From: Haloarcula vallismortis ATCC 29715
GTDB taxonomy: Archaea > Halobacteriota > Halobacteria > Halobacteriales > Haloarculaceae
DNA: 64,000 nucleotides
Reading direction: 5' to 3'
NCBI RefSeq assembly: GCF_000337775.1
Contig: NZ_AOLQ01000055.1
Span: forward strand, 1 to 64,000
Shown here: piece after piece, positions 16,905 to 26,683 of the stretch
Layout of the letters: the number at the start of each line of letters is the position of its first letter
How positions within the stretch are numbered: the first letter of the stretch is position 1
Made by a program: the position numbers and the translations under genes
The notes under the pieces: model-generated
Databases searched by the model: none
What the model was told of the DNA's origin: nothing
What the model saw: only the letters and a program-made list of their open reading frames with translations

Positions 16905-18035
16905 CTACAGCGAATTCGTGACCGTTCGCATCACTTCCAGCGCCGATTTCAGTTCAGTTGTGCTTGTGGCATACGAAATGCGTGCTTGCCCACTTCCACT
17001 CGGCCCAAACGCCTCGCCAGGGACCACGATGACATCGTTGTCCAGCATCTTCTGGGTCCACCCTTCCGGGACGTGAGGCATCGCGTAGAACGCCCCCTTG
17101 GGGACCGGCGTGTCAAGGCCGATATCCTCCAGCCCATCGAGAAGGACGTTTCGTCGCTCCTCAAAGGCCGACACCATCTCTCGAACCGGTTCCTGTGGGC
17201 CAGTCAGCGCCGCTTTAGCTGCGTACTGTGAGGGAGCACTGGCGCACGCCTGCACGTACTGGTGGACTCGAAGCATCCGCTCGATTCGCTCCGAACTGGC
17301 CGCCACCCACCCGAGCCGCCACCCTGTCATCGAGTACGTTTTCGAGCACGCACTGGCCTGAATGACCCTGTCGGAGCTAGCGAACTCCGCCGGCGAATGG
17401 TGCTCACCATCGAAGACAATCTTCTCGTACACCTCGTCGGAGAGGCAGATGATCTCGTGCTCGTCCGCTATCCGCGCGAACTCTGCCATATCCCGTTTCG
17501 ATTGCACTGCGCCGGTGGGGTTCGCTGGACTGTTAACGATAAACAGCGACGTGTTGTCCGTGATGGCATCCTCGACAGCAGCGGGGTCAAGGGTCAGGTC
17601 GTCTCTGAGCTCGACCCGCTTGGGTTCGCCGCCGGCAAGTAGTACCAGTTGTTCGTAGGCCAGAAACCCGGGGTCGGGGCAGATCACTTCGTCACCTGAC
17701 TGGACGTGGGCCTCGATTGCGACGTGGATTGCCTCGCTTGCGCCGGCAGTGGCGATGATATTTTCGGGCGGTATGTCCTGCCCGTTATCGGTGGCGTAGC
17801 GTTCACTGATGGCCTCTCTGAGTTCTGGAATCCCCTTGTTGGACGTGTATGAATCACCCATCCCATCCTGAATCGCATTCATCGCTGCCTCCCGGGCGTG
17901 TTCTGGAGTGGGGAAATCAGGCTGACCGAGACCCAGATTTATTGCGTCTTCGCCTGCCGCCTCGAAGACTTCTCGGATACCACTGATATCCATCTCTTCG
18001 ACGCGTGCTGCGTACTGAGACATCAGTTCAACCAT
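16905..18035 (-). CDS. Class I/II PLP-dependent aminotransferase
   Basis: A 376-residue fold-type I aminotransferase. The PLP lysine is in SACSKTYSMTGWRLGW, with the binding Asp/Tyr block LSDEVYEKIVFDGEHHS and the nucleotide-like loop ATAGASEAIHVAIE earlier. It should move an amino group from an amino acid to 2-oxoglutarate, giving a 2-oxoacid. It lies between livJ and livHMGF on the same strand with gaps of 175 and 263 bases, which ties it to the imported amino acid. A second start at 18023 (MSQYAARV) is equally good. Confidence 0.9.
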   Translation of the reverse strand: MVELMSQYAARVEEMDISGIREVFEAAGEDAINLGLGQPDFPTPEHAREAAMNAIQDGMGDSYTSNKGIPELREAISERYATDNGQDIPPENIIATAGASEAIHVAIEAHVQSGDEVICPDPGFLAYEQLVLLAGGEPKRVELRDDLTLDPAAVEDAITDNTSLFIVNSPANPTGAVQSKRDMAEFARIADEHEIICLSDEVYEKIVFDGEHHSPAEFASSDRVIQASACSKTYSMTGWRLGWVAASSERIERMLRVHQYVQACASAPSQYAAKAALTGPQEPVREMVSAFEERRNVLLDGLEDIGLDTPVPKGAFYAMPHVPEGWTQKMLDNDVIVVPGEAFGPSGSGQARISYATSTTELKSALEVMRTVTNSL

Positions 18036-18210
18036 ATAATGGTATTTGATTATAGTCTTTTGGTTGTGTGATACTGTCTATCTTGACGGCCTTGCCACAC
18101 AGTATGTTGAATAGTATCTACCTGAGTCATGGCGATGTCACAAGCTCTTCCCGGATGGCCGTCTCTGAAAGGGACGCAACTGGGAGTGAGAAAGCCCAAT
18201 GGTGTTCTCG

Positions 18211-19440
18211 TTACACTTCGACCTGCTCGATGTTCTCTGTGCCGTTCGCTGTGTACCTGAAGTAGTTGTACACGGCGCTGGCGAGGTCACCATTCTCGTC
18301 GAACTCGACTGGGCCTGAGACGCCCTGATAATTGATTTCGTTCCCGTCGGCCGCCAGTGAAACACCAGCGCCCAGATTTTCAGGTCCGACCGCTTCGCCA
18401 CCAGAGTCTGTGACCGCTCGCATTTGATCGCGGATTGCAGTCCCATCATCTTCACCCGCTGCCGCGCGTGCCAGCATGAGGACTGCCGCCGCATCAAACG
18501 ACTGCTGATTGAACGGCCCCGGTGCAGAGCCATACTCCTCCTCGTATGCCGATCTGAAGTACTCGATCCCTGGACCGGCCGATGACGGATTGGTCCCGCG
18601 GACGTTTGTCATATCGTGTCCCACGTTCCCGGGTAAGTCATCGGCCCTGAGGCCGTCCGGGACCAGAATGTCCATGTCCGCTCTGTTGAAGTTCTCGTAG
18701 AAGTTCCGGAAGATCTTGGTCCCGCTCTCGGGGTAGCCAATAATCACGAGCGTCTCCGGGTCACCGTCAAGGGCGTTTTGCAACTGTGATGTGTATGAGG
18801 ATCGACCCGCCGAGTACGAGACCTGATTTAGAACCTCACCACCGTACTCCGACTCAAACGTCTTGGTGAATCCGTTCGACAGACCGTTCCCGTACGCGTT
18901 GTTGAGAAAGAGGATAGCTGCACTCTCTTTCTCACGCCGTTCGGCCGCTATCTGTGCCAGCAGCGACCCCTGTAGCTTGTCTGTCGGCGGCGTTCGGTAC
19001 ACAAAATCGTTGTCTTCGAGCGAGGCGACATCAGGCGACGTCGCCGATGGTGAGCACATCACCGCCTGATTTGGAATCGCGACGTTCTCGGCGACCTGCA
19101 GTGTCACTGACGACGCTAGCCCCCCACAAATCATCGGATACCCGCCGTTTATCAGAGCTTCTGCGCCACTCACGCCTCGGCTCGGTTTGGTCTCCGTATT
19201 CTCGAACTGCGTATCGACTGAGAACCCGTTGTCCGCGTCCTGGACCTGCTTTACAGCTAGTTCTGCTGCATCCCGAATCGCAGGACCCACCTCGGACAGA
19301 CCGCCTGTTACTCCCATTAGGATACCCATGCTGATGGTGTTCTCGCTGCCACCACCATCTGCCGAACAGCCTGCAAGGCCGACAGCGCCTGCGGCACCAA
19401 TGCTCTTCATGACAGTTCGACGGCTGACTGTGTCGTGCAT
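18211..19440 (-). CDS. livJ: Branched-chain amino acid ABC transporter substrate-binding protein LivJ (system 1)
   Basis: A 409-residue secreted binding protein. The N-terminus carries a Tat motif SRRTVMKSIG, a hydrophobic stretch and a lipobox GLAGC near residue 27, so it is probably a lipid-anchored surface protein. The rest is the periplasmic-binding type I fold (ISMGILMGVTGGLSEVGPAI, and AILFLNNAYGNGLSNGF at about 150). The ATG at 19440 is preferred over 19455 because it leads directly into the Tat signal. It is the first gene of the system 1 series and probably the most expressed. Confidence 0.9.
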   Translation of the reverse strand: MHDTVSRRTVMKSIGAAGAVGLAGCSADGGGSENTISMGILMGVTGGLSEVGPAIRDAAELAVKQVQDADNGFSVDTQFENTETKPSRGVSGAEALINGGYPMICGGLASSVTLQVAENVAIPNQAVMCSPSATSPDVASLEDNDFVYRTPPTDKLQGSLLAQIAAERREKESAAILFLNNAYGNGLSNGFTKTFESEYGGEVLNQVSYSAGRSSYTSQLQNALDGDPETLVIIGYPESGTKIFRNFYENFNRADMDILVPDGLRADDLPGNVGHDMTNVRGTNPSSAGPGIEYFRSAYEEEYGSAPGPFNQQSFDAAAVLMLARAAAGEDDGTAIRDQMRAVTDSGGEAVGPENLGAGVSLAADGNEINYQGVSGPVEFDENGDLASAVYNYFRYTANGTENIEQVEV

Positions 19441-20584
19441 CGCAACACTCCCCATGACACAATCTTTCGTGATAAACGTTATTATGAGCCGTAGCAGTTC
19501 TGCCCAGAGAAGAAACGGGCCTTGCGAGGGGCTGAGTCAGGCACAGACAGCGCTCGGGCTGTTCCGAGTGGCTACTGTATTGGACGGGCCGCGGACGATT
19601 CTGTCTGGTACCAAGCGTACAGATACTCGGAAAGCTCTCGTCTGAAGTACCGCCTTTTCCATACTGTCATGTCCGTGGCGCGTCAGCGTCGATACTCGTT
19701 CGAACCTTACGAACGGTGTCGGAGGCAGGTGTCACACACAGTTCATGTCCTCTACAGTGTGATTCTGACCCTCACTGGCACGGATACTCGTGACACGGAT
19801 TCTGATCCTTCCGTGCAATCACTTGCGGTTGACTGCGCTCTATACCGGGCGTGCAGAACGCTTCTCGTATCGGTGCTCAGTCTCGGATCGGCGATTTCCT
19901 GTCATCCCCGCTCGGATAGGGGACCGTCCGGGCGGGTCCGGTATATAAACATCTTGTAGTGTGTACGGGTTCGAACTAGTAGAACAGACAAGCAACCACG
20001 TTCGCTGTGACCTCGAAGAACGAGTGGCTCTACCCCGGGCAAAGACAGTTCGTTGACCTATATAATCAATCTGTGGTGAGAGTACAGAAAGAGTCTACGT
20101 GCCCATATTGTTACACACATATGCTTGTAACACTGTCCATGATTGTCGGGTGGGTGCTGTTACAACAGTACCGCTGTAATCAGCCGATGGCTGTGTCCAG
20201 CGATATGGGAGACAGGCGTCCGACGCAACGGATTCAATCGAACGTAGAACCGCGTTCCCGGCGATTAATACAATTTGTCCGTGTACGCTCGATAACTCTA
20301 TATCATATATGTTGAAATATATTCTGTCCAAGTTAGCAGAACACCGCTTTTAGAGAGAAACGGGAAGCACAGGCCACAAAGTGACTGATTGTGTGAGATT
20401 CCGGTACTGCTGGCTGATCGAATTACTTGAACAACGTAACAAGCCAGCTGGTTTCGAATGACCCCGAGTGTCCGGCTCCCCACTCATGACTGCTGCAACG
20501 TTGCACCCCAAACTCTATATCTTGGGAGTTACCCACAGTGGGACGTAGCGCACCAATCGAGAATGACACCCAAATGTACTACTC
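19441..20584. other. 1.1-kb non-coding gap
   Basis: A long stretch between divergent operons. Contains an inverted repeat CGTTCG/CGAACG (about 19698-19716), a strong TATA-like GTATATAAAC near 19940-19949 with no convincing frame behind it, and AT-rich stretches around 20050-20070 and 20290-20330. Frames at 19522-19959 and 20007-20315 have basic, non-haloarchaeal compositions. It could hold an unannotated RNA driven by the 19940 TATA box. Confidence 0.4.
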
Positions 20585-22288
20585 ATGACTGAAACAGGAA
20601 AGCGCCTTGTCGAAGAACTGGACGAGCAAGGCGTCGAGTACGTCTTCGGATACCCCGGTGGTCGTGCTATCGAGATTCTCGATCACGTACCGGACGCCGA
20701 CGTCGAGATGGTCCGACCACGCGATGAGCGCGAAGCCAGCGTCATGGCCGAGATGCACGGCCGACTTACCGGCAATCCCGGGGTCCTCGCGGGACAGGGA
20801 CCCTGGATCGGGAGCCTCGGTGCAATCGGCCAGATGGAAGGAAAGCTCGCTTCGTCACCGATGGTCGTTATTACCGAGGCCAGCGAGCGCGGCGACTATT
20901 CCACGCTTGCGCCGTACCAGCAGGCCCGCGGTGACTACGGTGGGCTTGACCTTCCGTCAGCGCTCGATGCCTACACCAAAGAAAACTGGTTCCCGCGCTC
21001 TCCGACGGAGACGGTACGGAGCCTCCAGCTCGCGTTCAAACACGCGACAGCCGGCCGGCCCGGCCCAACAGCGATAATCCTCGACGGCGACGCCGTCACC
21101 GAGGAGGTGCCCGAAGATCCGATTCCGCCGGTCTGGGACGGCCACGATCAGGTGCAAAACTGGGACTCGCGACCTACCGGCGAGGATGTCGAGACGGCGA
21201 TTGCCGCACTTACCGACGCCGAGCGGCCGGTCATCATCTCCGGCAACGGCGTTCACGCCGCCGACGCCTACGACCACCTCGAAACTGTGGCAGAAGCGAC
21301 TGATGCCGTCGTCACTACCTCCTATCTGGGCAAGTCGACGTTCCCCGAAACCCACGAACTGGCTGCAGGCGTTATCGGCTCATTCGGGCACGAAGGGGCA
21401 AATCAGGTCGTCAGCGAAGCAGACGTCCTTCTCGTCGTGGGCTGTCGGATGAACCCGATGGATACGAACTGGCAGTCCCCGGAGTTCATCCGGCCCGACG
21501 AACAGACCATCATCCATGCTGATATCGACACACGCAACGCTGGCTGGGTCTATCCCGCAGATGTTGCACTCATCGGTGATGCCGCACAGAGTCTCGACGA
21601 CCTGGCGGCGAACCTCCCAGAGAGTGCTGGAAACGACTGGGCACGCGACCGTGCGGCCGCAGCGCAGGAGTCGTTTTACGCCCCCAGATGCGAGTCAGAT
21701 GCGTCGCCGATCAAGCCACAGCGTGCGGTCAAAGAAATCGAGGCTGTCGTTGATTCGGAAACGATTGTGACCGCCGACTCCGGCAACAACCGGTTCTGGT
21801 TGCTGAACTACCTCCAGACACCGGACACCGGGACCTACTACGGCAGCGGTGGCGTTGGCGCGATGGGGTGGGCAACGCCGGCAGCAGTGTCAGCCGCCAT
21901 CACGACAGAGAAGGATGTCATCGCCGTCGCCGGCGACGGTGGCTTCACGATGACAATGACCAGTGTGGAGACGGCCGTCGAGAACGACGTCGCGCCCACG
22001 TTCGTCGTCCTCAACGACACCAGCCTGGGGATGGTTCGGCAGATGCAACACGAAGACGGTGACATCGCTGGCGTCGAGTTCCACGACACCGACTTCGTGA
22101 AAGCGGCCGAGGCGTTCGGCGCTGAAGCGACGCGTGCCGTGACACCCGCTGAACTCGAAGACGCACTCGCCGACGGGACCAGCGCCGACGTCCCGTTCGT
22201 CATCGACGTTCGCATCGACCGTGACGAAGAGATGGTCGAGACCCTTCAGTCGTCGTTCTACAAAGAAGTCGGCGGGCTCCACGAATGA
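20585..22288 (+). CDS. Thiamine diphosphate-dependent enzyme (acetolactate synthase-like)
   Basis: A 567-residue protein with the three-domain layout of the TPP decarboxylase/acetolactate synthase superfamily: pyrimidine-binding domain (1-165), central Rossmann domain (about 185-325) and pyrophosphate-binding domain (about 370-550). The cofactor motif is GDGGFTMTMT with ND about 26 residues later (VVLNDTSLG). The N-terminal segment reads MVRPRDEREASVMAEMHGRL in place of the usual H-E-x-x-A pattern, so the reaction cannot be assigned. It begins the 20.6-26.3 kb plus-strand catabolic series. Confidence 0.85.
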   Translation: MTETGKRLVEELDEQGVEYVFGYPGGRAIEILDHVPDADVEMVRPRDEREASVMAEMHGRLTGNPGVLAGQGPWIGSLGAIGQMEGKLASSPMVVITEASERGDYSTLAPYQQARGDYGGLDLPSALDAYTKENWFPRSPTETVRSLQLAFKHATAGRPGPTAIILDGDAVTEEVPEDPIPPVWDGHDQVQNWDSRPTGEDVETAIAALTDAERPVIISGNGVHAADAYDHLETVAEATDAVVTTSYLGKSTFPETHELAAGVIGSFGHEGANQVVSEADVLLVVGCRMNPMDTNWQSPEFIRPDEQTIIHADIDTRNAGWVYPADVALIGDAAQSLDDLAANLPESAGNDWARDRAAAAQESFYAPRCESDASPIKPQRAVKEIEAVVDSETIVTADSGNNRFWLLNYLQTPDTGTYYGSGGVGAMGWATPAAVSAAITTEKDVIAVAGDGGFTMTMTSVETAVENDVAPTFVVLNDTSLGMVRQMQHEDGDIAGVEFHDTDFVKAAEAFGAEATRAVTPAELEDALADGTSADVPFVIDVRIDRDEEMVETLQSSFYKEVGGLHE

Positions 22289-22312
22289 GGTCCACGACAC
22301 GGTGTCGCAAAG

Positions 22313-22320
22313 AATATAAA
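22313..22320 (+). promoter_or_regulatory. TATA box of epimerase gene
   Basis: AATATAAA about 33 bases before the ATG at 22350, within the 61-base gap after the TPP enzyme, giving this gene its own promoter. Confidence 0.45.
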
Positions 22321-22349
22321 TCAGCCACGGAACACACATTGATATAACA

Positions 22350-23312
22350 ATGACAGATACGACAGTGCTCGTCACTGGCGGAACCGGCTTCCTCGGCTCG
22401 TATGTGGTCGAGGACCTCATCGAACACGGCCACGACGTCGTCGCCTACGACCTCTCGACGGACGACCATATCCTCTCGGAGTTGGGTGTCGCCGACGACG
22501 TGACCATCCGGCGCGGTGACGTTTCGGAGGCGACAGACGTGATTCGTGCTGTCAAAGAGACCGGGACGACACATATCGTTCACCTTGCAGCACTCCTGAC
22601 GAACACAGCACGGGACAACCCGCGGGCCGGTCTCGATGTCAACATCAAAGGGACGAACAACGTCTTCGAGGCCGCACGTACCCTCGACGACCAGATCGAG
22701 CGCGTCGCCTGGGCCTCCAGCGCCGCGGTGTACGCGCCGCCGCACAACTACGCTGCCGAGTACGTCGACGAGAGCGAACTCGTCTATCCCGACACGCTCT
22801 ATGGCGCGACCAAAGAGTACAACGAACATCAGGCCCGGGTCTACCACGAGGACTACGGCGTTGACCACGTCGGGCTGCGTCCGACAGTCGCGTACGGCCC
22901 CTACCGAGAAACCGGAGGGTCGGCATTCCTTGCAAACATCATCGAAAAGCCGGCACTCGGCGAACCGTTCAGCGTCGAGTACGGTGATCAGGTGATCGAC
23001 TGGCAACACGCACGCGATATCGCACAGGCGTTCCGGAAAGCCACGTTCGTCGACGAGGAATCGCTCAGCCAGCGTATCTACAACGTCCGCGGCGTCCTCG
23101 CGACGATTCGTGAAGCCGCCAACGCTGTCCGGGAGATCGTCCCGGACGCCGATCTCGATGTGTCCGACGAAGGCGAACTCCCGTGGACTCAGAATCTCGA
23201 TATGACTGCTGCGCAGGACGACCTCGGCTACGAGGTCGAGTACGGCCTCGAAGCCGGGTTCCGGTCATACATCAACACACTCCGGGACGAGAACGGCCTC
23301 GAACCGCTCTGA
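22350..23312 (+). CDS. NAD-dependent epimerase/dehydratase (extended SDR)
   Basis: A 320-residue extended short-chain dehydrogenase. It has the NAD-binding TGGTGFLGSYV at residues 9-19, an acidic residue after strand 2 (YDLSTDD) indicating NAD, and the catalytic YGATK (about residues 151-155) preceded by a Ser in ASSAAVY. Substrates in this superfamily range from nucleotide sugars to small hydroxyacids. In this context a small-molecule dehydrogenase is as likely as a sugar epimerase. Confidence 0.88.
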   Translation: MTDTTVLVTGGTGFLGSYVVEDLIEHGHDVVAYDLSTDDHILSELGVADDVTIRRGDVSEATDVIRAVKETGTTHIVHLAALLTNTARDNPRAGLDVNIKGTNNVFEAARTLDDQIERVAWASSAAVYAPPHNYAAEYVDESELVYPDTLYGATKEYNEHQARVYHEDYGVDHVGLRPTVAYGPYRETGGSAFLANIIEKPALGEPFSVEYGDQVIDWQHARDIAQAFRKATFVDEESLSQRIYNVRGVLATIREAANAVREIVPDADLDVSDEGELPWTQNLDMTAAQDDLGYEVEYGLEAGFRSYINTLRDENGLEPL

Positions 23313-23425
23313 GACACGAGTCCCGCCGGCGGAGCGTAGTGCATCTTGTGGGTTGGCCCGTTTTTCGCTCAGTGCTCCAGAGTGACCCCAGTGTTTGATT
23401 AGGGACCTCGCTGTACGCATAGGTG

Positions 23426-24694
23426 ATGTACGAGCGCGACTTCATGGAAGGAACGCGTGGCACCATGGCCGTCGACTGGGAAGAGCGAATCGACGTTCAG
23501 CGGATGCGGCGCGAGCGCAAAGAACGAGCCCTCGACCGACTGCAGGACTCAGGACTGGGGTCGATGCTGCTGATCAATGACCCAAACGTTCGGTACGTCA
23601 CTGGGCTGGCGATGACCGGGGGGAGCGGGGCAGACCACTACACGCTCTTGACCGAAGACGGCGACGTGGTCCACTGGGACACTGCTGACCACGCATCAAA
23701 CCAGCGGTTCAACTGTCCCTGGCTTGATGACATTCGGTATGCCTGTCCGGGACTCGGAAACGTTCCCCGGGCGTCAGGCAGCGCCTCCGCGCGTGACTGG
23801 CTCAAAGACAAGATGGCCGAGACAGTGTACACCGCCATGGAGGAGTACGGCGTCGACCGGGAGCCGATGGGCATCGACGTGGGGAACGGGACGCTCATCG
23901 AGAAGTTCGAAAACCGCGGCGTCGATGTCGACACCAGTGCGGCGACTGATATCATGCTCGACGCGCGGAAGATCAAAACCCGCGACGAGGTCGAGTGTCT
24001 GCGACAGGTCGCTGCAATCTGTGAGGCAGGCTTCCAGAAGATTACAGAGAGTGCAAAACCGGGCAAGCGGGAATCGGAAGTCTGGGGCGATGCAGTCGGC
24101 GAACTCTGGGGCCACGGCGCAATGGCCCAGGGCGGGTACGTGACCTCCGGTCCGAACACCTGGCCGAAACACCAGGCGAACACGACAGACCGAATGATTC
24201 GACCGAACGACCTCGTCTACGCAGATTTCTACAACATCGGCTATCTCGGCTATCGCTCCTGTTACTACCGCACGTTCAGCATGGGCGAACCGACGCAGGC
24301 ACAGAAAGACGCCTACGAAAAAGCGCGTGACGACCTCTACGACGTCCTCGAACGGATCAAGCCGGGGGCCACGACCGACGAAATCTGCAAGGGGTTCCCC
24401 GACAGGGACAGCGAGCATATGGACTGGTACGACGCAGACGAGTTCTGGCAGATGACGACCAACCACTGGGCGCACGGACTGGGGCTGCAGCTGTATGAAA
24501 CGCCGCTCATCTGGCGCGGACTCTCGCCGGACCACCCGATCGAAATCGAGGAGGGCATGACGATGGCTGTCGAGACAATGCAACCCGCGGAGCGGCAGGG
24601 CGTCCGCGTCGAGGAGATGGTTGTCGTCCGCGAGAACGGCGTGGAAATCCTCAGTGAGTGGCCCGTTTCGGAGATCACTCGGATCGACTACTGA
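23426..24694 (+). CDS. M24 family peptidase-like protein with altered metal site
   Basis: A 422-residue protein with an N-terminal creatinase-like domain (1-175) and a C-terminal pita-bread M24 domain (about 190-420). Of the five usual metal ligands, I can align D267 (YADFYN), H350 (WAHGLGLQLYE), E383 (AVETMQP) and E396 (GVRVEEMV). The second aspartate, normally in the SD.TRT segment, is Cys279 in GYRSCYYRTF. It may be a C-N or C-S bond hydrolase/lyase, as creatinase and DddP are, and not a peptidase. An SD-like GGTGA lies just before the ATG; GTG 23423 is an alternative start. Confidence 0.82.
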   Translation: MYERDFMEGTRGTMAVDWEERIDVQRMRRERKERALDRLQDSGLGSMLLINDPNVRYVTGLAMTGGSGADHYTLLTEDGDVVHWDTADHASNQRFNCPWLDDIRYACPGLGNVPRASGSASARDWLKDKMAETVYTAMEEYGVDREPMGIDVGNGTLIEKFENRGVDVDTSAATDIMLDARKIKTRDEVECLRQVAAICEAGFQKITESAKPGKRESEVWGDAVGELWGHGAMAQGGYVTSGPNTWPKHQANTTDRMIRPNDLVYADFYNIGYLGYRSCYYRTFSMGEPTQAQKDAYEKARDDLYDVLERIKPGATTDEICKGFPDRDSEHMDWYDADEFWQMTTNHWAHGLGLQLYETPLIWRGLSPDHPIEIEEGMTMAVETMQPAERQGVRVEEMVVVRENGVEILSEWPVSEITRIDY

Positions 24695-24785
24695 GCTGAC
24701 GGGCGAGCACCGCGGCCGGGCTCATGTACTGTTCGGTTGCCACTGCGTCACTAGCATTAAGTCGGTCGCGCCGTAACAGGAATTT

Positions 24786-25790
24786 ATGCAACTGGGAACA
24801 GGCCTGTTTACCTGTCAGCAGCGCCCGGACGACGACCGCGAAACCAGCGAGATTTACGACGAAATGCTCGAACTGGGTGAGGTGATTGACAACGCAGGGC
24901 TCGATAGCGCCTGGGTCTCAGAGCATCACTTCCTCGACGACGACTATCTGTCGGGCGTCACACCGGCGCTTGGCGCGTTAGCTGCAGTCACCGAAAACAT
25001 CGAAATCGGGTCCTGTATCGCACTCGCGCCGCTGTATGACTCAGTCCGGCTCGCCGAAGATATCGCAACAGTGGATCAGATCTCCGGTGGCCGAACGACG
25101 CTCGGCCTGGCAATCGGGTCCAACGTCTCCGAGTTTGACGCCTTCGGGATTCCCGACGACGAACGGGCCGAACGACTAGCCGACACGGTTGATACGCTTC
25201 GCGGTGCCTGGTCTGACGGGCCGCTTGCTTACGACCCGGAGTTCCACAACATCTCGTCGGACATCACTGTGACACCGAAGCCCGCACACGACGTTCCGCT
25301 CATGCTCGGTGGGGCGTCGCGGCCTGCCGTCCGGCGGGCCGCCCGGACCGCTGACGCGTGGTGCGCCCCGTCGTCGCTGTCAGTCGATGGCGTCCGCAAG
25401 CGTGTCGAGGACATCCGTAACGTCCGTGACGACGAGGATATCGAGGGCGATTTCCAGGTGTATGTCCTTCAGCACGGGTTCGTCGGTGACTCCCGTGAGG
25501 ACGCATGGGAGCAGATGCGTGACGGCTACCTCTACATCCAGCGCCGGTACGAGGAGATATTCTCCGGCGAGACGGTTGCGGAACTGGATGAAGACCGCAA
25601 ACAGGAGCTCAAGGAACAGGCTATCTTCGGGACACCAGAACAGGTCGCGGCTGAGCTGGAGACGTACCGGGAGGCGCTGGGCGATGACATTCACTTCATC
25701 TTCCGGACGTATCATCCCGGAGCCGGAACGCAGGAGATGGCCGAGTGCATCCGGCGGCTGGGTGAAGAGGTGCGGCCGATGGTCAAATAG
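24786..25790 (+). CDS. LLM class flavin/F420-dependent oxidoreductase
   Basis: A 334-residue TIM-barrel protein of the luciferase-like monooxygenase superfamily. Characteristic blocks are GLDSAWVSEHHFLDDDYLSG, a strand with NIEIGSCIALAPLYDSVRLAED, DQISGGRTTLGLAIGS and PLMLGGASRPAVRRAA. It uses FMN or F420 to oxidise or oxygenate a small substrate. An F420:NADP reductase-like gene lies 1.6 kb downstream, which would be compatible with F420. TATA-like GCATTAAG lies before the start. Confidence 0.88.
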   Translation: MQLGTGLFTCQQRPDDDRETSEIYDEMLELGEVIDNAGLDSAWVSEHHFLDDDYLSGVTPALGALAAVTENIEIGSCIALAPLYDSVRLAEDIATVDQISGGRTTLGLAIGSNVSEFDAFGIPDDERAERLADTVDTLRGAWSDGPLAYDPEFHNISSDITVTPKPAHDVPLMLGGASRPAVRRAARTADAWCAPSSLSVDGVRKRVEDIRNVRDDEDIEGDFQVYVLQHGFVGDSREDAWEQMRDGYLYIQRRYEEIFSGETVAELDEDRKQELKEQAIFGTPEQVAAELETYREALGDDIHFIFRTYHPGAGTQEMAECIRRLGEEVRPMVK

Positions 25791-25948
25791 GGGCTGACAC
25801 GCCGTGTCGGTGACTGCTGCGACGCCAGACGCAGTCCGGCCGGAAACGGTCTCGACAGGGCGGGGGCAAGCGATTCTCTGACCGTCGCCCGTGGGTTTCG
25901 GACCCGGGGAACACCAATACTTATTTCCCCAGGTGAAGAACCGAATTG

Positions 25949-26338
25949 ATGAGTATGGACATCGAAGCATTCTTCGAGAACATGCCGTTTGCCGACCTGC
26001 TCGATATCGAGATAACCACCGTCGATAACGGGCACGCCGAAGGCCACATCGAAATGCGCGAGGAACTGTCCTGGAACGAGGAGCAGATAATGGCCCACGG
26101 CGGCGTGACGTTCACCCTTGCCGACACTGTTGGTGGGGCCGCTCTCGTATCCCTCGTCGAACAGCCGGTGCCGACCATCGATATGCGTATCGATTACCTC
26201 GAAGCCGGAACAGGTGATCTCCGAGCGGAAGCGGACGTGGTTCGCAACGGCGGTGACGTCGGCGTCGTCAATGTCGAAGTGTACGCCGAGGATGGTGCAC
26301 AGGTCGCGGATGCACGCGGCGTCTACAAGACCGGGTAG
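25949..26338 (+). CDS. PaaI-family acyl-CoA thioesterase
   Basis: A 129-residue hotdog-fold thioesterase. The catalytic-type block EEQIMAHGGVTFTLADTVGGAA contains HGG and the acidic residue in the long helix; DMRIDYLEAG and VNVEVYAEDG are the following strands. It should release free acid from a CoA ester produced by the pathway. A Shine-Dalgarno-like AGGTGA (25931-25936) precedes the ATG at 25949; the TTG at 25946 is not needed. Confidence 0.88.
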   Translation: MSMDIEAFFENMPFADLLDIEITTVDNGHAEGHIEMREELSWNEEQIMAHGGVTFTLADTVGGAALVSLVEQPVPTIDMRIDYLEAGTGDLRAEADVVRNGGDVGVVNVEVYAEDGAQVADARGVYKTG

Positions 26339-26683
26339 CCCGACTGCGGCAACTGCACAGGTGCCACGCACTGCCACAGTCGACGGTCCCGGTGTCAGAC
26401 CGACGCAAGACAATCGAGGAGGGACACGACGAACCGACCGGGACGTTACGGGAGTCGGGACAGTACTTGGCAAGCCGGTCCGTCCGCGTCGACGCCGGTG
26501 TGTCGACTCACCCCCGGAAACCCAGTCACCAAAAGCCGTTCGGCGAATCGTTCAGAGCGTCCACGAGGGCACAGAACTGCGGGCCTGCCCAAGACTGTGC
26601 AGCAACAGACAAAAGCAAGAGCGCAATTGACCGCACGACGAGACGATTTGAACTGTGGCGAAGAGTGGAGGCGTTGCCGGCGT
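26339..26683. other. Non-coding gap between convergent genes
   Basis: Separates the ends of the plus-strand thioesterase and minus-strand npdG genes. Frames here look non-coding. Probably holds transcription ends; I see no clear T-run terminator. Confidence 0.4.

Noticed and set aside
19698-19716. CGTTCG/CGAACG inverted repeat
   Set aside because: Isolated in a long gap with no promoter near enough to suggest a regulator site.
20007-20315. 102-residue plus-strand frame containing CPYC behind a TATA box
   Set aside because: GTG start about 65 bases after the TATA box, basic composition and no recognisable domain; not enough to call a gene.
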